From JACVRW01 sp040509755 (lineage in GTDB: Bacteria > Actinomycetota > Thermoleophilia > Solirubrobacterales > Thermoleophilaceae): a DNA stretch of 47,375 nucleotides. This document shows positions 31,965-41,164 of the stretch, piece by piece. The stretch covers positions 1 through 47,375 of the forward strand of contig JBEVKF010000004.1 of assembly GCA_040509755.1 (NCBI GenBank), written 5' to 3'. Each line of letters starts with the position of its first letter. Position 1 is the stretch's first letter. The notes under the pieces were generated by a model. That model was not told where the DNA came from. It did not search any database and saw only the letters and a list, made by a program, of their open reading frames with translations. A program made the position numbers and the translations under genes.

Positions 31965-32008
31965 TTCAGCTCCCTGATCTTCGGTGGCCGGGCGGGCCTT
32001 CGGGAGCG

Positions 32009-34876
32009 TCAGCCGCCGGCGGCGCGCGTCTGCTCGGCCAGGGCATGCACGAGCTTGCCGCGACCGCGGATGTCGAGCTTGCGGTAGACGTGACCCAGAT
32101 GGGTCTCCACGGTCTTGCGCGTTACGAACAGGGCCTGCGCGATCTCGGGGTTGCTGTGTCCCTGGGCGGCAAGCTCTGCGACGCGCTGCTCCGATGCGGT
32201 CAGCTGCTGCACGCCGCCCTCCGGCTCGCTCGACCGGCCGCCCGCGGCGCGCAGCTCGGTGCGGGCGCGGTCGACGAGCGCTCGTGCGTTGCACCGCTCG
32301 GCCAGATGTAGTCCTTCCTCCAGTGCGGTGCGCGCCTCGGTGCGTCGGTTGGCGCGCCGCAGGGCGGCGCCGAGGTCGGTGAGCGCGCGGGCATGCTCGA
32401 GCCGTGCCGGCGAGCGTTCGAGCACCTCCCCGGCCTCGCGTAGCCGATCGATGGACGCCAGTCCGCCGTGAACCAATGCCGTCGCTCGCAGGGCGACACC
32501 GAGCCCACTCGCCGCTCCCCAGCGCCGGGCGCGCTCGAGATCCTCGTCGGCCATCCGGCGCGCCCGTTCGGCGTCTCCCATTGCGGCAATCGCCAGGGCC
32601 GCCCGCGAGCGCCAGCGCGAGGCGAGCGGGTTCGCGGCTCCCCAGAGCTCGTGGCGGCGGCCGAACTCGAGCATGTCTTCGAGTCCTTCGCGCTCCCTGC
32701 CAAGGGCAACGTGGAGCCGGCTCCGTGCCTCGAGCAGGAAGTTGCCGGTGATCGTCGGCGGGATCTCCGGGCCGAGGCCGCTGCTGCGCAGCTCGCGCTC
32801 GGCGGCTTCGGGTTCGCCGCTCTCGATCAGCGTCTCGATCAGCAGGGCGAGCGCGAACGGGATCCCGAGGGGGATGCCGTGAGACGTGAGCAGCTCGAGT
32901 GCCGTGCGCGCGTCGGCCTCTGCCTGCGCCACCGCGCCCCGCCGCAGCAACACCCAACCTCGACGGTCCGTCACGTACGCCACAGCCGGGATCGACGCCC
33001 GGGCCCGCGCCTCGGCGAGCGCCTGGTCCAGGCACGCATCGGCGACGTCCAGCGCGTCCGTGGCGAGCAATCCGAGCACGAGGTCGTAGAACGGGCCGAC
33101 GAGGTCGAGCTGCTGCTCGCCCAGCAGGCGTCCATCGGCGAGTGCGGCTTCGAGGTGTCTCGCGGCCTCACCTGCCGACTCGCTGGCCCTGGCACGCTCG
33201 AAGGCAACGCTCGCCAGCACCAGGCGCTCGCCGGGGGTCGACCCATCGAGGTTGCCGTACCGCTCCAGCCGGCTTGCTGCCGGGGCCCGGGCCTCGGGAC
33301 TCGCCTGCTGGGCGTGGGACGCCGCCTCGGCAGCCAGGAGCAGTCCGAGCTCTCGGTCCACCGGTTCGATCAAGTCGATGGCCGACTCGACCGCCTCGAC
33401 CGCACGGTCGGAGCTCCCCGTCACGCTGAGCGCGAGCGCAAGCTGGCGGACCGACATCGCCAGCAGGGCCGGTTCTCGGATCACCTCGACCGCCGCCGCA
33501 AGGTGGTCGACGGCCTCCGGAGCTCCGAGGCGCAGCTCCGCCGAGCCCAGCTCGAGGAGCGTTTCGAGCTCCCCCTCCGGCGGCGGGGGCTCGGCCAACG
33601 CCCGCCGCAGCCAGGCGACAGCCGCGGCAGGCGCTCCTCGCATGAGCGCGTCCACGGCCACCCGCCGCAACAGCTCGACCCGCTCGGGGTCCGCGGCCGG
33701 CTCGGCCTCGACGATCTGAGCCGCGATCCGCTCCTCGGAAGCGCCACTCCCGGCGAGGATCCGAGCAGCCCGTCCGTGCGCCTCGGCGCGTTCGCGGGAG
33801 CCGATGTCCGAGTAGACGGCCTCGCGCACGATCGGATGTGCGAACTCGAGACCCTCAGCGGGCTTCAGGATCGCGAGCCCTGCCAGCACGTCCGCACTGC
33901 GTGCCGCCTCCTGCTCCGAGAGATCGGCCAGGCCGGCCGCCTCGGCGACGCTCGCGCCGTTGCCGAGTACCGCCGCGGCTCGCACCAGCGCGGTCGCCGC
34001 CGCGGGCCTGCCGGCGAGGCGCAGGAGCACCGCCTGTGCCACGGCCGCGGGGCCGATGCCACGCACACCGACCGCCGCCCGGGAATCCGTCGAGACGCCC
34101 TGTTCGGCGGCCTCGCGCAGGAGCGCCTCGAGGAAGAACGGGTTGCCGCCGGTGACTTCGCGGCATGCCTCGGCAAACTCCGGGGCCACCTCCGAGCCGA
34201 GGCTTTGCCTGCACAGCGTGGCGGTCGCCTCCGCGCTCAGCGGCCGGAGCCTCAGCACCGTGGTCTCGGGAGCGGCGGCCAGCCGAGCCAGGTCCTCGGA
34301 GTCTTCCTCCCCCGGACGTGTGGTGGCGAGCACGGCGACCGGGAGGCCGTCGAGGCGCGGCGCCAGGTAGTTGAGGAAGCGCAGCGACTCCGTATCGGAC
34401 CAGTGCAGGTCGTCCACGCAGAGGACGAGCGGACCTTCGTCGGCCAGGTTGTTGAGCAGCCAGTACAGGCCATGCAACATGGAGAAGGCGCTATCGGCCG
34501 CGGGCGTGGCGGAAGGGCTGCCGCTCGGCGTGTCTCCGCTCGGTGCAAAGAGGCCCCGGGAGAGGCCGGCCGCGCCCTCGAACAGACGCTCGCGTTCAGG
34601 CGCCGAGACCTTCGCGACCACGGGCTCGAGCAGCTGACGCACGCAGCCGTAGGCAAAGTCGCGCTCCAAGTCGCTCGCTCGCGCGCGCCGGCAGGCGAAG
34701 CCCGCCTCGGCGGCGGCCGCGGACGCCGCCCACAGGACGCTGGTCTTGCCCAGACCAGCGGGGGCCTCGACGAGAACGACCCGGCCGCGCCGCTCCTCCG
34801 CGTCGGTCAGAGCGTCAGCCAACTCCCTGAGCTCGAGCTCGCGCTCCAGAAGCGTCGCCGCGGTCTCTGTCGTCAC
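32009..34876 (-). CDS. Large LuxR-family transcriptional regulator with AAA/NACHT-like ATPase (LAL type)
   Basis: A 955-residue regulator: N-terminal ATPase with Walker A APAGLGKT (38-45) and Walker B LVLCVDDLHWSD, the AAA_16-type RRARASDLERDFAYGCVRQLLEP segment, a long helical tetratricopeptide-like middle (ERAEAHGRAARILAGSG onward), and a C-terminal LuxR helix-turn-helix (LTASEQRVAELAAQGHSNPE then TRKTVETHLGHVYRKL). LAL regulators activate nearby catabolic or secondary-metabolite genes on binding a small ligand. The GTG at 34876 is chosen from the family start; the longer open frame upstream overlaps the aldehyde dehydrogenase. It ends 5 nt before the aldehyde dehydrogenase stop on the same strand. 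Confidence 0.93.
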   Translation of the reverse strand: MTTETAATLLERELELRELADALTDAEERRGRVVLVEAPAGLGKTSVLWAASAAAAEAGFACRRARASDLERDFAYGCVRQLLEPVVAKVSAPERERLFEGAAGLSRGLFAPSGDTPSGSPSATPAADSAFSMLHGLYWLLNNLADEGPLVLCVDDLHWSDTESLRFLNYLAPRLDGLPVAVLATTRPGEEDSEDLARLAAAPETTVLRLRPLSAEATATLCRQSLGSEVAPEFAEACREVTGGNPFFLEALLREAAEQGVSTDSRAAVGVRGIGPAAVAQAVLLRLAGRPAAATALVRAAAVLGNGASVAEAAGLADLSEQEAARSADVLAGLAILKPAEGLEFAHPIVREAVYSDIGSRERAEAHGRAARILAGSGASEERIAAQIVEAEPAADPERVELLRRVAVDALMRGAPAAAVAWLRRALAEPPPPEGELETLLELGSAELRLGAPEAVDHLAAAVEVIREPALLAMSVRQLALALSVTGSSDRAVEAVESAIDLIEPVDRELGLLLAAEAASHAQQASPEARAPAASRLERYGNLDGSTPGERLVLASVAFERARASESAGEAARHLEAALADGRLLGEQQLDLVGPFYDLVLGLLATDALDVADACLDQALAEARARASIPAVAYVTDRRGWVLLRRGAVAQAEADARTALELLTSHGIPLGIPFALALLIETLIESGEPEAAERELRSSGLGPEIPPTITGNFLLEARSRLHVALGREREGLEDMLEFGRRHELWGAANPLASRWRSRAALAIAAMGDAERARRMADEDLERARRWGAASGLGVALRATALVHGGLASIDRLREAGEVLERSPARLEHARALTDLGAALRRANRRTEARTALEEGLHLAERCNARALVDRARTELRAAGGRSSEPEGGVQQLTASEQRVAELAAQGHSNPEIAQALFVTRKTVETHLGHVYRKLDIRGRGKLVHALAEQTRAAGG

Positions 34877-34881
34877 AGCGC

Positions 34882-36375
34882 CTAGGCCCCGGCTCCCGAC
34901 GGCGGCGCGGAGTCGCCCGGCGCGTACGGGTACCACCACTCCTTGGGCGCGATCCTGGTCTCGATGTGGACATGCTTTGTCTCCTGGAATGCCTCGAGGC
35001 CCTCCTGGCCGAGCTCGCGACCCATTCCCGACTGCTTGAAGCCGCCGAATGGTCCGGCGTCGTTGTCGGTGAGCGGGTCGTTGATCCAGACCGTGCCCGC
35101 GCGGATCTCGCGCAGGCAGCGCACAGCGGTCTCGAGGTCGCGCGTGTAGACGTTCGCGCCGAGCCCGAAGGGCGTCGAGTTGGCCAGCTCGATCGCCTCG
35201 TCGAGCGATCGCACCGGCACGATCGGCGCGACCGGGCCGAAGGTCTCCTCGCTCAGCAGGGCTGTTTCGGCCGCCGCTCCCGTGACCACAGCGGGCGCAT
35301 AGAAGTGGCCGCGCTCGTGACCGGCGCGGCCGCCGCCCACGACAAGCTCGGCACCGGCCGCCACCGCCGCCTCGACCTGGGCCTCGACCTTGGCGCGCTG
35401 AGGAGCCGACACCATCGGGCCGACATCGGTGTTCGGGTCGAACGGGTCGCCCACGCGCAGCTCGCGGGCCTGCGTGACGAAGGCATCGAGGAAGTCGTCG
35501 TAGACCTCGCGCTCCACGTAGAAGCGCTCGGCCGACGTGCACACCTGGCCCGCGTTGAGATAGGCCGCCCAGACGCCGCCCTTCGCGGCAACGCCGACGT
35601 CCTCGGCCACGTCGGCGCAGACGATGAACGGGTCCTTGCCGCCCATCTCGAGGTTCATGCGCGCCACGCGCTGGGCGCACGTGACCGCCACCTTCTTCCC
35701 GGTCGCAACCGAGCCCGTGAATGCCACTCCGTCGATGCGGTCGTCTGCCGTCATTGCGGCGCCCACGTCGCCGGCGCCCGCGATCAGGTTGACCACGCCC
35801 GGTGCCAGCGACTCAAAGCACTCGGCCAGCATCAGGGTGGACACCGGCGTGACCTCCGAGGGCTTCGCCACCACGGTGTTGCCCGCGGCGAGCGCGGGAG
35901 CGAGCTTCCAGGAGAGCAGCAGCAGCGGGTAGTTCCAGGGCACGATGCAGCCCCATACGCCCGTGGGCTCCTTGGTGACAAGCGCTAGCTGCGTCGCCTC
36001 GATCGAGGGGATCACGCGGCCGGCGAAGTTGCGGCCCATCTCCGCGTAGTAGTCGAAGGCGGCGGCGGTCCAGCCGACCTCGTCGCGGTTCTCGATCAGC
36101 GGCTTGCCGCCCTCGAGCGTCAGCGCGTTCGCCAGCTCCTCGGTCATGGCTCGCATGCGCGCGGCCGCCTCATGGAGCAGCTCCGCCCGCTCCACGGCGG
36201 GGGTCGAGGCCCAGCCGCGCGCGGCTTCGCGTGCTCCCGCGATAGCGGCGTCCACCTGCTCAGGCGAGGCTCCGTGAACCTCGGCCACGGTCTCCTCGGT
36301 GGCCGGGTTCTCGATGGCCAGCGCGGCCCCCTGACCGGACACCTGCTCGCCGCGAATCAGCAGTCTCGTCTCCAT
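34882..36375 (-). CDS. Aldehyde dehydrogenase (betaine-aldehyde-dehydrogenase-like)
   Basis: A 497-residue NAD(P)-dependent aldehyde dehydrogenase: WGCIVPWNYPLLLLSWKLAPALAAGN has the catalytic Asn, FTGSVATGKKV the cofactor loop, NLEMGGKDPFIV the general-base Glu, NAGQVCTSAERFYVE the nucleophilic Cys and LSEETFGPVAPI the conserved EEtFGP. It resembles the betaine/aminoaldehyde group; substrate not fixed. The LAL regulator follows on the same strand, so they may share a transcript. Confidence 0.95.
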   Translation of the reverse strand: METRLLIRGEQVSGQGAALAIENPATEETVAEVHGASPEQVDAAIAGAREAARGWASTPAVERAELLHEAAARMRAMTEELANALTLEGGKPLIENRDEVGWTAAAFDYYAEMGRNFAGRVIPSIEATQLALVTKEPTGVWGCIVPWNYPLLLLSWKLAPALAAGNTVVAKPSEVTPVSTLMLAECFESLAPGVVNLIAGAGDVGAAMTADDRIDGVAFTGSVATGKKVAVTCAQRVARMNLEMGGKDPFIVCADVAEDVGVAAKGGVWAAYLNAGQVCTSAERFYVEREVYDDFLDAFVTQARELRVGDPFDPNTDVGPMVSAPQRAKVEAQVEAAVAAGAELVVGGGRAGHERGHFYAPAVVTGAAAETALLSEETFGPVAPIVPVRSLDEAIELANSTPFGLGANVYTRDLETAVRCLREIRAGTVWINDPLTDNDAGPFGGFKQSGMGRELGQEGLEAFQETKHVHIETRIAPKEWWYPYAPGDSAPPSGAGA

Positions 36376-36382
36376 CGAGCGG

Positions 36383-36388
36383 ACCCTA
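36383..36388 (-). promoter_or_regulatory. -10 element of aldehyde dehydrogenase gene
   Basis: TAGGGT on the minus strand, 7 nt before the ATG at 36375. Confidence 0.5.
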
Positions 36389-36415
36389 CCGGCGCTCTGG
36401 CGGCGCTGCGGGGGC

Positions 36416-36679
36416 CTAGGAGGACTGCGAGCGGATGCGCGACGCGCGGGACTTCTTGCGCGCGCCGTTGTTGCGGTGCAGCGCGCCCGCCTTGACCGCC
36501 TTGTCGATCCGCGAAATCAGGCTGCGGTACTCCTGGTCGACCTTCGCGGAGTCGCCCTCGGCGGACGCGGACTCGAGCCGCCGGAACCAGGTCTTGACCT
36601 GCGAGGTGCGGTTGCGGTTCTCGAGGCGCTCGCGCTCCGCCCGGTGGATCCGCTTTTCTTGTGAATGGATGTTGGCCAT
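36416..36679 (-). CDS. rpsT: 30S ribosomal protein S20
   Basis: An 87-residue S20: MANIHSQEKRIHRAERERLENR is the family N terminus, followed by the helices RTSQVKTWFRRLE, YRSLISRIDKAVKAGALHRNNGARKKSRASRI. It binds 16S rRNA and stabilises the 30S body. The ATG at 36679 is fixed by the conserved MANI start; the longer open frame is spurious. Divergent from murJ with 55 nt between starts. Confidence 0.96.
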   Translation of the reverse strand: MANIHSQEKRIHRAERERLENRNRTSQVKTWFRRLESASAEGDSAKVDQEYRSLISRIDKAVKAGALHRNNGARKKSRASRIRSQSS

Positions 36680-36724
36680 ATACGCACCGCCGCCGCGTCG
36701 AGTCATCCGGCGCGGCGGAGGCCC

Positions 36725-36730
36725 AGTGTA
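36725..36730 (-). promoter_or_regulatory. Probable -10 element of rpsT
   Basis: TACACT on the minus strand inside CGCTACACT, matching the sequence in front of rplU. It predicts a leader of roughly 35-40 nt. It overlaps the region just before the murJ GTG. Confidence 0.4.
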
Positions 36731-36734
36731 GCGC

Positions 36735-38357
36735 GTGGCGACCGACTCTTCGCGGGCCGCGGACGACTCCCCGGATCGCTCCGGACACGCCCGCCACCTG
36801 GCGCGCAACACGGCCTTCTTCTCGTTCGCAACCGGACTCTCGCGCGTGCTGGGCTTGGCGCGGGAGGTGGTGGCGGCGAGGTACTTCGGCGTCACGGGCG
36901 TGATGTCGGCCTTCACGATTGCCTTCCAGGTGCCGAACCTCGTGCGCGCCCTGTTCGCCGATTCCGCGCTCCAGGGCGCCTTCGTGCCGGTCTTCACCGA
37001 GCTGCTCGAGAAGGGCGAGCGCAAGGAGGCGTTCCGCGTCGCGTCGAGCCTGTTCTTCTTGATTTGCCTCATCTGCGGCGCGCTCACGGCGCTCTTCGTG
37101 CTCTTCGCCGAGCCGATCATGGCTCTGTTTGCGCCTGGCTTCGACGACGACCCGGCGCTCAAGGACCTCACGGTCAACCTCGCGCGGCTGATGTTCCCGA
37201 TCGTGGGGCTGCTTGCGCTGAGCGGGCTCGTGGTCGGGATGCTCAACTCATTCGGGCACTTCAGCGTGCCCGCGCTGGCGCCCGTTGCCTGGAACGCTGT
37301 GATCATCGCGGCACTCGTGGGCCTGGTCCCGCTGTTGCCGGAAGACGACGAGATCTACGGCTACGCGATCGGGATCCTCGCCGGGACGGTCGTCCAGTTC
37401 TTCCTGCCGTTGCCCTGGCTGCGCGGCCGCGGCGGGCGCTTCACCTTCACGCTCGACTGGCGCGACGAGCGCGTACGCCGGGTGCTCAAGCTGATGCTGC
37501 CGGTGACGATCGCGCTCGGGCTGATCAATCTCAGCCTGCTGATCAACTCACTTTTCGGAACGCTCGTCTCCGAGGAGGCCCCCGCGGCGATCGACAAGGC
37601 GTTTCGGATCTATCAGCTCCCGCAGGGGCTGTTCAGCATCTCGATCGCGACGATCCTGTTTCCAACCCTGTCGCGCTTCGCGGCGCGCGGCGCCCGCGAC
37701 GACCTGCGCCGAACGATGGGCAACGGCGTGCGCCAGATCTGCCTGCTGCTGATCCCGAGCGCGGTGATCATGGCCGTGCTGGCCGAGCCGATCACCCGTC
37801 TCGTCTACCAGCGCGGCGCGTTTGGCCCGGGCGCGACGGACCTGACCTCGACCGCCCTGCTCTGGTGGTCGATCTCGCTGCCCTTCCAGGGCGTCAGCCT
37901 GCTCTTCTCGCGCACCTTCTTCAGCATGCAGCGCCCCTGGGCCACGACGGCGCTCAGCGGCGTGAACCTGGTTGTGAACGTCGCGCTCGCGGCCGCGCTC
38001 TACGGGCCGTTCGGCATCGCCGGGATCGTGATCGGCACGGTCGCGGGGACCGTGACGATGTGCGTGGCCCAGGCCTTGGTCCTGCGCGGCGAGCTCGGCG
38101 GCGTGGAGGGCGCGCGCACCTTCGGGGCCGCCGCGCGCATGCTGCCGGCCGCCGCGCTGCTGGGCGGCGTGGCCTACGGCGTCTGGTACGGGCTCGATCA
38201 GGCGCTCGGCCGCGGGATCGTCGCCCAGATCGCCGCGGTCGGGACCGCGATCGCCGCGGGCCTTGGGATCTACGTGGCGGCTGTCTGGGCCCTGCGCGTG
38301 CCCGAAGCGCGCCAGTTCTGGGACCTGCTCGTTAGAAGGCGCCGCACAGAGGGGTAA
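36735..38357 (+). CDS. murJ: Lipid II flippase MurJ (MviN)
   Basis: A 540-residue protein of about 14 helices: NTAFFSFATGLSRVLGLAREVVAARYFG is the MurJ N-terminal signature, ALFADSALQGAFVPVFTELL the next conserved block, and INSLFGTLVSEEAPAAIDKAFRIYQLPQGLFSISIAT the cavity-lining segment. Acidic N-terminal extension of about 20 residues. It moves lipid II across the membrane for peptidoglycan synthesis. GTG start; divergent from rpsT. Confidence 0.96.
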   Translation: MATDSSRAADDSPDRSGHARHLARNTAFFSFATGLSRVLGLAREVVAARYFGVTGVMSAFTIAFQVPNLVRALFADSALQGAFVPVFTELLEKGERKEAFRVASSLFFLICLICGALTALFVLFAEPIMALFAPGFDDDPALKDLTVNLARLMFPIVGLLALSGLVVGMLNSFGHFSVPALAPVAWNAVIIAALVGLVPLLPEDDEIYGYAIGILAGTVVQFFLPLPWLRGRGGRFTFTLDWRDERVRRVLKLMLPVTIALGLINLSLLINSLFGTLVSEEAPAAIDKAFRIYQLPQGLFSISIATILFPTLSRFAARGARDDLRRTMGNGVRQICLLLIPSAVIMAVLAEPITRLVYQRGAFGPGATDLTSTALLWWSISLPFQGVSLLFSRTFFSMQRPWATTALSGVNLVVNVALAAALYGPFGIAGIVIGTVAGTVTMCVAQALVLRGELGGVEGARTFGAAARMLPAAALLGGVAYGVWYGLDQALGRGIVAQIAAVGTAIAAGLGIYVAAVWALRVPEARQFWDLLVRRRRTEG

Positions 38358-38367
38358 GAGAGCGCTC

Positions 38368-38808
38368 ATGTCGCCGGAGGAGAAGATGGACGTCGACGAG
38401 CAAATCGAGTGCCTCAACACGGCGCTCCGGCTGCAGCACCGGTCGGTGCTCCAGTACTCGTTGGTTGCCGGAAGCGTGATCGGGCTCGAATACCAGGCCC
38501 ACGCCGACAAGATGCGACAGCACGCGCTGTCGGAGCTCGAGGACGCCACCCGGCTCGTCGAGAAGATCACGGCGCTCGGCGGCGAGCCGACCACCGAGGT
38601 GGCTCCGATCAGCTTCAACCGCGACCCCGCGAGAGCGATCGACAAGCTGATCGACGACGAGGGAGAGACGCTCGAGGCGCTCCAGGCCGCCATCGAGCCG
38701 ACCGGCCGCGAGGCCGCATCCGAGGCGGTCGAGCACCGTCTCGAGCACATGATCATGCGAAAGCAGGAGCAGGTGGACTACCTGCTGCGTGCGCGGAGCC
38801 GGCCCTAG
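38368..38808 (+). CDS. Ferritin-like/bacterioferritin-type protein
   Basis: A 146-residue four-helix protein: DEQIECLNTALRLQHRSVLQYSLVAGS opens the ferritin-like fold with Glu and His in spacing suited to a di-iron site, HADKMRQHALSELEDATRLVEKI supplies the next E-x6-H-type helix, and EAVEHRLEHMIMRKQEQVDYLL ends it. It may store iron or act as a di-iron oxidase. Short for a full bacterioferritin. The ATG at 38368 follows murJ by 10 nt; GGTAAGAGAG is a weak ribosome binding site. Confidence 0.82.
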   Translation: MSPEEKMDVDEQIECLNTALRLQHRSVLQYSLVAGSVIGLEYQAHADKMRQHALSELEDATRLVEKITALGGEPTTEVAPISFNRDPARAIDKLIDDEGETLEALQAAIEPTGREAASEAVEHRLEHMIMRKQEQVDYLLRARSRP

Positions 38809-38815
38809 TCCGGCC

Positions 38816-39238
38816 TCAGGCAGGGTCGGAGCCGATACCCGGGCTGTCGATGGCTTCGAGCGCGGCGACCGCCTCGGCGGCCGAGGGGTAGACGCGCCCG
38901 TAGGAGATCTTGCCATCGGACACGCGCCAGATCCAGCCCGTCGAGCCGGCGATCAGGCGCGCGGGCGAGCGCGCACTGACCTTGCCCGTGACGAGCACCG
39001 TGTGTCCCACCTGGCGGAACTCGGTCGGGGTAAGGCGAAGCTCGTCCCACACCGCGGCCACGTCCCGGAAGTACTCGCGGATGCCGTCGTGTCCCACGTA
39101 CGGCTCGGTCCGGCCCGCGTAGTCGGATGTCACTGGGCTGAAGACGACGTCGTCGTGGACGTGCGCGAGCACCCCCTCAACGTCGCGTTCGGCGAAGGCC
39201 CAGAAAAGGGCTCTCACCACTTCGATCTCATCGGCCAT
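38816..39238 (-). CDS. SnoaL-like polyketide-cyclase-fold protein
   Basis: A 140-residue NTF2-fold protein: EVVRALFWAFAERDVEGVLAHVHDDVVFSP at the start, YVGHDGIREYFRDVAAVWDELRL in the middle and GWIWRVSDGKISYGRVYPSAAEAVAALE at the end are the SnoaL signature; such proteins include cyclases, isomerases and binders. It converges on the ferritin-like gene and is divergent from lepA with 64 nt between starts. No reaction can be assigned. Confidence 0.88.
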   Translation of the reverse strand: MADEIEVVRALFWAFAERDVEGVLAHVHDDVVFSPVTSDYAGRTEPYVGHDGIREYFRDVAAVWDELRLTPTEFRQVGHTVLVTGKVSARSPARLIAGSTGWIWRVSDGKISYGRVYPSAAEAVAALEAIDSPGIGSDPA

Positions 39239-39302
39239 TGCGAGTCCGGGGTCAGTTTGACCGATGTGCGCTGCGTCGGTGTGCATACTCGGTCGTACGT
39301 CC

Positions 39303-41126
39303 ATGCCAGCGCCGGCGACCAATATCCGCAACTTCTCGATCATCGCCCATATCGACCATGGGAAGTCCACGCTGGCCGATCGCATTCTGGAGATCACCGG
39401 GGCCGTGGATGCGCGCGACCACCGCCCGCAGCTGCTCGACACGATGGACCTCGAGCGTGAGCGCGGAATCACGATCAAGGCGCAGGCCGTGCGCGTGGAG
39501 TACACCGCCGCCGACGGCAAGCTCTACCGCCTGCATCTGATCGACACCCCGGGTCACGTCGACTTCACCTACGAGGTCTCCCGCTCGCTCGCCGCCTGCG
39601 ACGGCGCGCTCCTGCTCGTCGACGCCTCACAGGGCGTCGAGGCGCAGACCGTGGCCAACACCTACCTCGCTGTCGACTCCAGCCTCGAGCTCATCCCCGC
39701 CATGAACAAGATCGACCTGCCGGGCGCGGAGCCCGAGCGCGTGGCGGGCGAGATCGGCGAACTGCTCGGCGAAGACCCGAACGCTGTCATCCGCATCTCG
39801 GCCAAGACCGGGGAGGGTGTCGTCGAGTTGCTCGAGGCGCTCGTCGAGCGCGTGCCGCCGCCCCAGGGCGATTCCACCGGACCCGCCCGCGCGCTCATCT
39901 TCGACTCCGAGTTCGACCAGTACCGCGGGGTGGTCGCGTACATCCGGATGGTCGACGGCGAGCTGCGCCAGGGAGACGACATCCGAGCAATGCAGACCGG
40001 TACCGAGGCCGAGGTCGACGAGATCGGCTTCTTCGGGCCACAGATGATCCCGGTGGAGGTTTTGCACGCGGGCGAGGTGGGCTACCTGATTACGGGGATC
40101 AAGGACGTGTCGCTGCTGCGCGTGGGCGACACGCTCACCACAAAGCACAGCGCGGCCGTCGAGGCGCTGCCCGGCTACCGCGAGATCAAGCCGATGGTCT
40201 TCTGCGGCCTGTTCCCGGTCGAGACCAACCAGTTCCCCGACCTGCGCGACGCGCTCGAGAAGCTGGAGCTGAACGACGCCGCGCTCACGTGGGAGCCGGA
40301 GACCAGCGAGGCGCTCGGCTTCGGCTTTCGCTGCGGCTTCCTGGGACTGCTGCACATGGACATCGTCCGCGAGCGCCTCGAGCGCGAGTACGACCTGGAG
40401 CTGCTGGCAACGGCGCCGACCGTCGAGTACGACGTCCACCTCGCCGACGGCCGCGAGCTGGTGGTGCACTCGCCGTCGGACATGCCCGACCGCGGCGTGA
40501 TCGCCTCGATCCAGGAGCCCTACATCCGCGCCACGATCCTCACCCCCAAGGAACACGTAGGCGCCGTGATGGAGCTCTGCCAGGAGCGGCGCGGCACGCA
40601 CGTGGACATGACCTTCCTCTCCCAGGAGCGGGTACAGCTCCACTACGACCTTCCGCTCGCCGAGATCGTGCTCGACTTCTTCGACCAGCTGAAATCGCGA
40701 ACGAGGGGCTACGCGTCGCTCGACTACGAGGTGCTGGGGATGCGCGAGGGCGACCTCGTCAAGCTCGACATCCTGCTAGCCGGCGACAACGTCGATGCCC
40801 TGTCGATGGTGGTGCATCGCGACAAGGCCTACGCTGCCGGCCGCGGGCTCACCGAGCGCCTGCGCAAGCAGATCCCGCGTCAGCAGTTCGAGGTGGCGAT
40901 CCAGGCCGCGATCGGATCGAAGGTCATCGCGCGCGAATCGGTCAAGCCGATGCGAAAGGATGTGATCGCCAAGTGCTACGGCGGCGACATCAGCCGCAAG
41001 CGCAAGCTGCTCGAGAAGCAGAAGGAGGGCAAGAAGCGCATGAAGCAGGTAGGCCGGATCGAGGTTCCGCAGGAGGCCTTCCTCGCTGTGCTCGAGCTCT
41101 CGGGCGACGGTGATGCCAAGAAGTAG
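39303..41126 (+). CDS. lepA: Elongation factor 4 (LepA)
   Basis: A 607-residue translational GTPase: AHIDHGKSTLADRIL (G1), RGITIKAQAV (G2), DTPGHVDFTYEVSRSL (G3), NKIDLPGAEPE (G4), EF-G-like domains II, III and V, and the LepA-specific C-terminal domain (IGSKVIARESVKPMRKDVIAKCYGGDISRKRKLLEKQKEGKKRMK). It back-translocates or remodels stalled ribosomes. The ATG at 39303 gives the conserved N terminus NIRNFSIIAHIDHG. Confidence 0.98.
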   Translation: MPAPATNIRNFSIIAHIDHGKSTLADRILEITGAVDARDHRPQLLDTMDLERERGITIKAQAVRVEYTAADGKLYRLHLIDTPGHVDFTYEVSRSLAACDGALLLVDASQGVEAQTVANTYLAVDSSLELIPAMNKIDLPGAEPERVAGEIGELLGEDPNAVIRISAKTGEGVVELLEALVERVPPPQGDSTGPARALIFDSEFDQYRGVVAYIRMVDGELRQGDDIRAMQTGTEAEVDEIGFFGPQMIPVEVLHAGEVGYLITGIKDVSLLRVGDTLTTKHSAAVEALPGYREIKPMVFCGLFPVETNQFPDLRDALEKLELNDAALTWEPETSEALGFGFRCGFLGLLHMDIVRERLEREYDLELLATAPTVEYDVHLADGRELVVHSPSDMPDRGVIASIQEPYIRATILTPKEHVGAVMELCQERRGTHVDMTFLSQERVQLHYDLPLAEIVLDFFDQLKSRTRGYASLDYEVLGMREGDLVKLDILLAGDNVDALSMVVHRDKAYAAGRGLTERLRKQIPRQQFEVAIQAAIGSKVIARESVKPMRKDVIAKCYGGDISRKRKLLEKQKEGKKRMKQVGRIEVPQEAFLAVLELSGDGDAKK

Positions 41127-41151
41127 CGCGGTGACGCGTCTGACCGGGGAC

Positions 41152-41157
41152 TAGAGT
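41152..41157 (+). promoter_or_regulatory. -10 element of secreted-protein gene
   Basis: TAGAGT with 7 nt to CTG at 41165 but 22 nt to the TTG at 41180. The spacing favours CTG as the start of a leaderless message. Confidence 0.4.
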
Positions 41158-41164
41158 CAACCCC

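Noticed and set aside
32468..34885. 805-codon plus-strand open frame
   Set aside because: It lies fully antisense to the LuxR/LAL regulator, has the Arg/Gly/Leu-heavy composition of a high-GC shadow frame and shows no domain.
34877..35680. Extension of the LAL regulator frame upstream to 35680
   Set aside because: It overlaps the aldehyde dehydrogenase gene; the regulator family start fits GTG 34876.
36727..36737. TAGCGC before the murJ GTG as a leaderless -10
   Set aside because: The sixth base is not T and the gap to the start is only a few nt, so it does not match the pattern found elsewhere.
39257..39289. TTGACC and CATACT before lepA as a standard sigma-70 promoter
   Set aside because: The spacer is 21 nt, too long for a normal promoter, so I did not annotate it.
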